From the NCBI GenBank assembly GCA_001584585.1, contig LSYV01000008.1:1311913-1375912 (forward strand): 64,000 nt of DNA, given 5' to 3'. A model generated the notes under the pieces. That model saw only the letters and a list, made by a program, of their open reading frames with translations. It was not told the DNA's origin and searched no databases. Below, piece after piece: positions 58,259 to 64,000 of the stretch. The number at the start of each line of letters is the position of its first letter. Within the stretch, counting starts at the first letter, position 1. Origin of the DNA: Gonium pectorale. Its lineage: Eukaryota > Chlorophyta > Chlorophyceae > Chlamydomonadales > Volvocaceae. The translations under genes and the position numbers were made by a program.

Positions 58259-59328
58259 TTAGTCAATGCCCGCAAGGCGGATCGCCCCGGTGTTGAGCAC
58301 CACGTTGAAGGTCCCCAGCATGAGCAGGATAATAAGCGAGAAGGAGCAGAACAGCACCTGAGGGGGGGGGGGCAACGGGGCAGCCAGGAGGCGGCGTTGA
58401 GAGAAGTCCATGACTGACAGCCAGGAAATCCATTGCTAGGTGCCCCGAGTGCCGAATGCCCATTTGCAGCCGCCTGCAGAGTACAGAGCTCCGACGGCGT
58501 CAGCTGCATTGTGGCGAGCTGGCATGCACTCCATGGAAAGGGCGGATAGGACTCCTGTGCATGACTCAGTGCATATGTAAAGAGCAGGTGGTAGCAGCAC
58601 ATGTGGGTCCTCCAAGTAGCCTGGAAAGCATGCTGCACATGCGTTTTTTCCTTCTATGGCACTAGGGCATGCGCGTTGCAAAAGGGAAAAGGCAGGTGAC
58701 ATGCAGCCTGATAAGGGGTGCGTGCCCTGTGACTAATCAGGCCCAGAGACCCCAACCCTTCCTGACGCAACCCCACGCGCTAGAAACATACTCACCACTT
58801 GCGTCAGGGTAATGCTCTTTAATAGGCTGACAGGCGTCTCCTTGACGAAGGGGTCCGGGGACATGTCTGGACGCAGTCCGACAGGTTCTATGGTGGACTT
58901 GAAGGGGCTGGCGCCGCTAGCAGGGCTGTTTCCAAACGGAGACGCTGACGGCGCTGACCCGAAGGGGCTAGCCGGGCTAGCAGATCCGAACGGGTTGGGC
59001 GTGTCTGCAACGAGTGTCCATTTCGGGAAAGTGGACTTAGCACTCGGATGAATAGCAGCCCACGATGGCGTCCTGACACGATTCCAAAACCCCGGTACCT
59101 ACTTGCTCCAATGACGGGGCCCTTGTCTGAGGAGCTGGCCTCGGCTGGCGCATCCCCAAGCTCCACCTTGTATTTCTCCAGGATGTCACCCTCCATGTTT
59201 CCAAGAAACTCCTTGCGGTCGCGGCTGATGAGGCGCCGGACCTGCGCCGCGTTCTCATCCTCCGCCCCCCAGATCTTCCCTGCGGAGGAGATAGCGATAA
59301 CGATCACACGCCATGGCTCCGTGCCCAT
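58259..59328 (-). CDS. Unrecognised C-terminally anchored protein with PFG repeats
   Basis: Family not recognised. Three exons (59103-59328, 58796-59004, 58259-58357) join in phase to 177 residues. In-frame TGA and TAG directly before ATG 59326-59328 fix the start unless there is an upstream intron. The N-terminal part (about 25-60) reads ENAAQVRRLISRDRKEFLGN and MEGDILEKYKVELGD, a charged helical region. Then comes a spacer with four PF motifs (NPFG, SPFG, SPFG, SPFK) in a Ser/Ala/Pro-rich context, and MSPDPFVKETPVSLLKSIT. The last exon encodes one hydrophobic helix, VLFCSFSLIILLMLGTFNVV, ending LAGID. This would be a tail-anchored or single-pass protein with its N terminus on one face. No organelle transit peptide was seen. 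It is divergent from the CCCH zinc-finger gene, 535 bp apart. Confidence 0.6.
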
Positions 59329-59863
59329 TTCCTATCAGGGCACGCCGGCCGTGTGGTCGGAGGTTCTTCCCGCGACGCTCGCCCAGTGCAGCCCAGATCT
59401 CCTTTGCCAATTAACGAGCATCACATGAAGCCTATGTCACATGTGCGCACCTGAATTCTGGTTCGCGCGCACCGAGGGGCGCATGGGGCGAACCATGGTC
59501 GTCCGCCCTCCCAGCGCTGCGCGCCCGTGGGCACGCGTGTTGATGCTTTGCAGCATCGTGTGATGGAGGCCGCCCCTGGCGACTATCAGCAGATGGGCAC
59601 TGAACCGAGTAAGTCTATTCCAAGGAGATATAGCAGTTACCGATCCTTTTGCACACACACATACAATACGAACAAGAAGAATGTAGTATGGCCCGGAAAT
59701 CAGAGCAGCAAGGCAACACCGCACGGCAGTTTGTGTTGTCCTGGTGTATTGCAAAATCGTGCTTCTCTTTCGCCTCGCTGAATTCCTGAGCACTGTGTTA
59801 GATTGGCCTGCCTTTCCGGGGCAGGCACAAAGTGAAGCTTCCTAAACCGACCAATTGCCAACA
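59329..59863. promoter_or_regulatory. Divergent intergenic region
   Basis: The 535 bases between the PFG-repeat gene (minus) and the ZC3H15-like gene (plus) must hold both promoters. No TATA box or repeat could be assigned. Confidence 0.4.
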
Positions 59864-62800
59864 ATGGCGCCCAAGGCAGCTCCCAAAGTTGACAAGGCTA
59901 AGGCTGCAGCAAAGCAGAAGGTAGGGCTTGGCGACCCTGTCGGCGCCGCATGGCGAGCATCATGCTGAGTGGCCGCTGTCCCTGCGTGGGTACGAAGGCC
60001 GCCGAGGACAAGACTTTTGGTCTAAAGAACAAGAACAAGTCGGCGAAGGTTGCCAAGTAGGGGGATCTTTGCGCGCGTCACATCGACTGCTGCCGCCGTG
60101 GCTAAACCGTGTTCGTGCGTCTGTTGCTAGGTACGTGCAGAACGTTAAACAGAACGCGACCCAGGGCCTGCAGGCCAACAAGCCGTTGGAGGCGAAGAAG
60201 GTGGGTGAGGGATGGTCCGGGGGTTAGTGGCACGCCTGCCACGCACTGCCGGTTCCATGCACGCATCCTCACAAGGAAATGGCTCTGGCTGTTGGGTCCC
60301 ACAGAAGGATAAGAAGCCGGAGGATGAGGTGGGGAACATCTTCGCCGTGGCCATCAAGCAGCCAAAGGTGCCTGAAGGTAAGGAGCGGGCTCCAGCGGCA
60401 GTGACAAGTGGGTAGGGTGTGACCCTACCGTGTAAGGAGTCATGCGCAACATGGACTCACCCTTTCATGCAAATTGTGTCTTCTAGATCCGCACTGTCTT
60501 GAGGTGTGCGTGCGCGAGGTACCTCTGGGCCCACCGTACGAGCATCGGCGACCAATGCGGCAGCAGGCAACTGGTGGGGGCGGCGGCTGCCGCTGGCGCC
60601 TTATCAATCGCAGGCCCGGCGAGCTCCTGCGTTGCCTGCCGACAGCAGCCGTTGCCGGCTGCTGTCGTGCGGATGGTACCCAAGCAGCGTAGCCAGCCGT
60701 AGAGCCGTGCTACGTTGGTGCAGTCGGTTGGCCGATGAGCCCCGTGCTGGAGTGCTGGCTTATAGATACTGGCACCCGAGTGGCATCTGGATGCCAGTGT
60801 ACGGTTACGGGCGCTGGCGGAGCGGAGCGGAGCAAGTGGTTGCTGGAGCCTCTTCAGTTGGCCGCACCCCTTGTGCCGTCATCCAGGCTACATGAGGGCT
60901 GGCGAGCGTCGCGCGCCATGCGTGAATGCGGACGTACGAGGCTCCGCGGATGCACGGGGATCGTGCGGCAGTGACGCCGTCAGCTCGCATCAGATGCATT
61001 TCAGCGGGGGAGGCAGCATGCTGGAAGCGCCCAGACTGATGGAGATGCTCTGGCCTGACGTGCGGCTTGGAATGCCACCCGTTTGGGTGTGGGAACCCGT
61101 GGGAGGGTGATCAAGGAGGCGTGGTGGGTGCCGTTCTGCGGTCGGCACCCGCCTATGCCACCCCAGACCCGGCCGGCCTCCCGGAGCAAATGGATCTCTC
61201 GGAGCCCCACCCTGCCAGGCACCGGCACGGTTTGGCGCCCCTGTGCTGGGCGCCTCCCAGCGCCGTCTGGGACTGAGCTGCTGCAGAGCAGCCACTCATC
61301 GTGAGTGCCGCAACGTGTCGCACCTACCGATCCTCCATTGGGACGTCCACCCCACAGGTGTGGACCCCAAGTCCATTGTGTGTGAGTTCTTCCGCCACAA
61401 CCAATGCGCCAAGGGTAACAAGTGCAAGTTCAGCCATGACCTGTCGGTGGAGCGCAAGGGGCCCAAGATCTCGCTGTACACGGACCAGCGAGACGTGGGC
61501 AAGGGAGACGGCGAGGAGAGCAAGGAGGTACGGGGTGTCGGTTGGGGAAATGAAGGGAGCCAGGGGAGGAAAGGTGCGGCGGAATCGGCTAGCATGCCGT
61601 GGGCATTGGGAGAAGCCGGGCAATGTGCGGAGGGGGACAATGAGCGCGCCGTCTCGGAGGGTGTAGTTTGGCGGGAGTAGCGCGGATCCGGCTTCATGTG
61701 CCAGCGTTCGACGTTAGTGTGGCTGCGCGTAGCGGCACTTAGGATTGGGGCAGTGATCCCCCCCATTTTGCTCCTTTTAAACCTCCACACACATCATTCT
61801 GCACCGCACCCATAGCATACCACGTGGCGTCTCCTCTCCTAACTCCCTAACAGGGCATGGAGGACTGGGACCAGGCGACGCTGGAGGCCGCCGTGAAGCA
61901 GAAGCACGCTAACGAGAACAAGCCCACCGAGATCACTTGCAAGTTCTTCCTGGATGCGGTCGAGAGGAAGCTCTACGGCTGGTAAGTGCGAAAGATCAGT
62001 CGGATCGTGCTGAAGCCAGGAAGCGGGAGTTGGCAGTTGCGACTTGGCAGGTGCGGTTTCTGTGTGGCTTTGAAGAAAACCTCGCCGCTGGCGAGCATCG
62101 GGGATGGCAATCCTTCACGGCCTCCGGTTTCAAAACCGCGCATTCCCCATGGTAGCTGGTCGATAGGGAATGGTCCGGCCGGAGTCGCTGCTCTGGCACG
62201 CTATGATAATGTCTCAACTCAGAACTGGCGATAAGGACGTTTAGTGAGCATAGAGACTGCTCCGCTTTCCTTTGCAACGTAGCGCTGTAGCGCTTGACGT
62301 TCCTTATGTCGTTTTGTCTCACAGGTTCTGGAAATGCCCCAATGGCGAGGATTGCAAGTACCGGCACGCGCTACCGCCCGGGTACGTGCTCAAAAGCCAG
62401 ATGAAGGAGCTCCTTGAAGAGGTGCGTGCGCCGTGCGGGGCTGGAGATATCGACTGTGCCCCGCAGGGCCCCGGGAAGGTCCGGTAGAGAGGCTATGACA
62501 TGCTTCGGAAGGGCGGGGAAGGGGACAGGGTGGAAACATAACTAGACCAGCTGGGGAGACTGCCTCTATTGTAAGCCGCAGGATGCAAGGCGGTCCGTTT
62601 GGTGCAGCCTTCGGTTGTTCAGGGAGCTCCTTGGCGCCTCCCGCTTCAGTGCAATCGCAGAGCGTGTCGCCACTGTTTACCCCCCCCCCCTTGGTCTGCC
62701 CCTGTTCTGCTGGTGGCGATCCTGAAAGCTGCCTCCATAGAACCTCGTGATGGCAGTAGCGTGGGAAGGGGTTACACTCATAGGGCCTCCACCCCCTCCT

Positions 62801-63862
62801 CTTGGTTGGACACATGCATCCCGAACATACGCATGGACGCCGCGCAACCCTACGCGGCTGCGTCGGCTGCTGCTGACTGGATCCGCGTGGACCCACTGCA
62901 CGCTGTAGGAGGCGCGCAACGCCAAGGACGTCACGGAGGCCATCGAGGAGGAGCGCGCCTCGGTGGTGGCCCGGACACCCGTCACCGAGGAGGTGAGGGC
63001 CGGCGGCGATGCCGTTGGGACCGGGTAGAGGGTGGGCGATGGGGCCCTGTGCTGTGCCGTACTCTTCCAGACTTTTTCAGGGCCCGTATGAGATTGTACC
63101 TCCGGCGAACGCAACAGCAGGTCGACAGGGGACACATGTTACTCTTTCCGGCTTTTGGCAACGCCGTGCCACCGCCGCCCATTGACCGCTCTGACCGGTC
63201 ACCAGTCTACCAACAGCTTGCCCAGCGCACGTTGCCCGCACGCTGCGCGCCACCGCACATTGCTGACCCTGAGCTTCCCAACTGCCGCCTCCTGCCTCGC
63301 ACAGACCTTCCGCGCGTGGCAGAAGTCGAAGCGCGACGCCAAGGCCGCCAAGCGGGCCGCCGACGAGGAGGAGCGGCGCAAGAAGGGCATCCTCAACGGC
63401 CGCGAGATCTTCATGCAGGTGGGTACGCGGCCCGTGCACTGCTCTGTTGGCCTCACGCCTTGTTGTGTCTACACAATAGAAGGCCGCTGGTTCGGCCCGG
63501 TCGGCTGCGTGCCTCGTTCCTCGCTATGGAGGGACTGCTCATTTGGAGCTGTAACACCAGATAGACTCTCGGAGGCGTGCTGGGGATGAGCGCTGCTAGG
63601 CCCACCCCCGTCATGACTGGCCTCTGTGACGCTGCTGATGTTAGCCAAGTCGTACTGCGTCGTGTCGTCCGTCACCCCCCCGTGCTCCGCGGCCATCCTT
63701 GTGTCCCGCAGGAGGGCTTCGTGGCGGCGGACGACGCGTCTGCGGCGGACGACTATGCTCGTGAGGAGGACGAGGAGAACGCGATCAAGGAGATGATCGA
63801 GCGCGCACGGGCGCAGGCGGATGCGGCACGGCAGCAGGCGGAGGAGCTGGGGCCGGTGCCGG
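59864..63862 (+). CDS. ZC3H15/DFRP1 (Tma46)-type CCCH zinc-finger protein, 3' incomplete
   Basis: Ten exons (59864-59920, 59998-60056, 60131-60200, 60305-60377, 61358-61527, 61854-61981, 62325-62421, 62909-62992, 63305-63418, 63712-63862) join in phase to about 334 residues; the last ends at a GTGGGT donor, and the rest lies beyond the window. Members bind and stabilise the GTPase DRG1 on ribosomes. Family landmarks in order: Lys-rich start ([13 protein letters not shown]), [29 protein letters not shown], first finger [20 protein letters not shown] (C-x7-C-x5-C-x3-H), [13 protein letters not shown], second finger starting CKFF and ending [19 protein letters not shown], then [11 protein letters not shown] and NGREIFMQ. 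The two zinc fingers are intact. The acidic end [20 protein letters not shown] is helical. This is a housekeeping translation-related gene. Confidence 0.9.
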
Positions 63863-64000
63863 GTGGGTGCTGGTTCGGGCGAGCACACGGGCAGCGCCTG
63901 GCAGCGCCCTGGCTAGGCGGCTGTTCAGATCCCAAATTTAGCTCTTCGTGGTCGCCTGCGGCTGCGAGCCCGGCAATTTGGACCGCGGTGGCTGACCAGT

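Noticed and set aside
1..64000. tRNA, rRNA or bacterial-type operons
   Set aside because: No cloverleaf with a typical B-box, no rRNA-like stretch and no Shine-Dalgarno/operon structure seen on reading both strands; a covariance-model scan was not possible.

Overview
The window looks like nuclear DNA of a volvocine-type green alga (Chlamydomonas/Volvox relatives). It is GC-rich and intron-dense: short exons end in GT..AG, many flanked by CAG|G and GTGAGT or GTGGGT. Proteins are Ala/Gly/Pro-rich, TGTAA poly(A) signals occur, and the recognisable genes (DMC1, a MATE carrier, a family-16 methyltransferase, a CCCH zinc-finger DRG partner) are eukaryotic. No bacterial operon, CRISPR array, rRNA or tRNA was seen. 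Genus and species cannot be set from this sequence. All spliced models were built by hand from splice sites and reading-phase agreement, without transcript data.

Layout. (1) 1-3356 (+): 3' part of a gene for a secreted-type protein of unknown function. (2) 3357-5704: AT-richer intergenic DNA with a frameshifted coding relic and a 43-bp tandem duplication. (3) 5705-9913 (-): 701-residue protein with a long Ala/Gln-rich N-terminal region carrying eight xLY motifs and a C-terminal cyclin-like domain. (4) 9914-14470: mostly non-genic, with hairpins, a possible decayed ORF and a dispersed-repeat fragment. (5) 14471-16533 (+): non-LTR retrotransposon with a PHD-finger ORF1, interrupted by a 191-N assembly gap and ending in TGTAA plus A7. 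(6) 17154-19988 (+): hemerythrin/HHE protein, 285 residues. (7) 19989-22827: repeat-rich intergenic DNA. (8) 22828-26694 (+): DMC1, the meiotic recombinase, 10 exons, 343 residues. (9) 28393-34466 (-): 13-exon MATE-family transporter, 550 residues. (10) 34634-37376 (+): family-16 methyltransferase, 447 residues, divergent from the MATE gene with only 167 bp between start codons. (11) 37377-41829: intergenic, containing a 1.37-kb foldback element. (12) 41830-45814 (-): secreted protein with five C-type-lectin-like domains joined by Pro/Lys linkers. (13) 45815-48142: intergenic with a repeat relic. (14) 48143-50667 (-): unrecognised acidic, coiled-coil-prone protein. (15) 51483-54501 (+): unrecognised protein built from an internal duplication. 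(16) 57009-57191 (-): possible 60-residue membrane protein. (17) 58259-59328 (-): 177-residue protein with PFG repeats and a C-terminal membrane anchor. (18) 59864 to beyond 63862 (+): ZC3H15/Tma46-type CCCH protein, cut by the window edge.

The genes form no shared pathway; this is ordinary algal gene order with transposon debris between genes. The more unusual items are the class 1-1 exon duplication in the lectin gene, the xLY motif array in the cyclin-like protein, the internally duplicated protein at 51483-54501, a retrotransposon tail nested in one arm of the foldback element, and scattered relics of an unidentified element encoding a Cys-rich protein.
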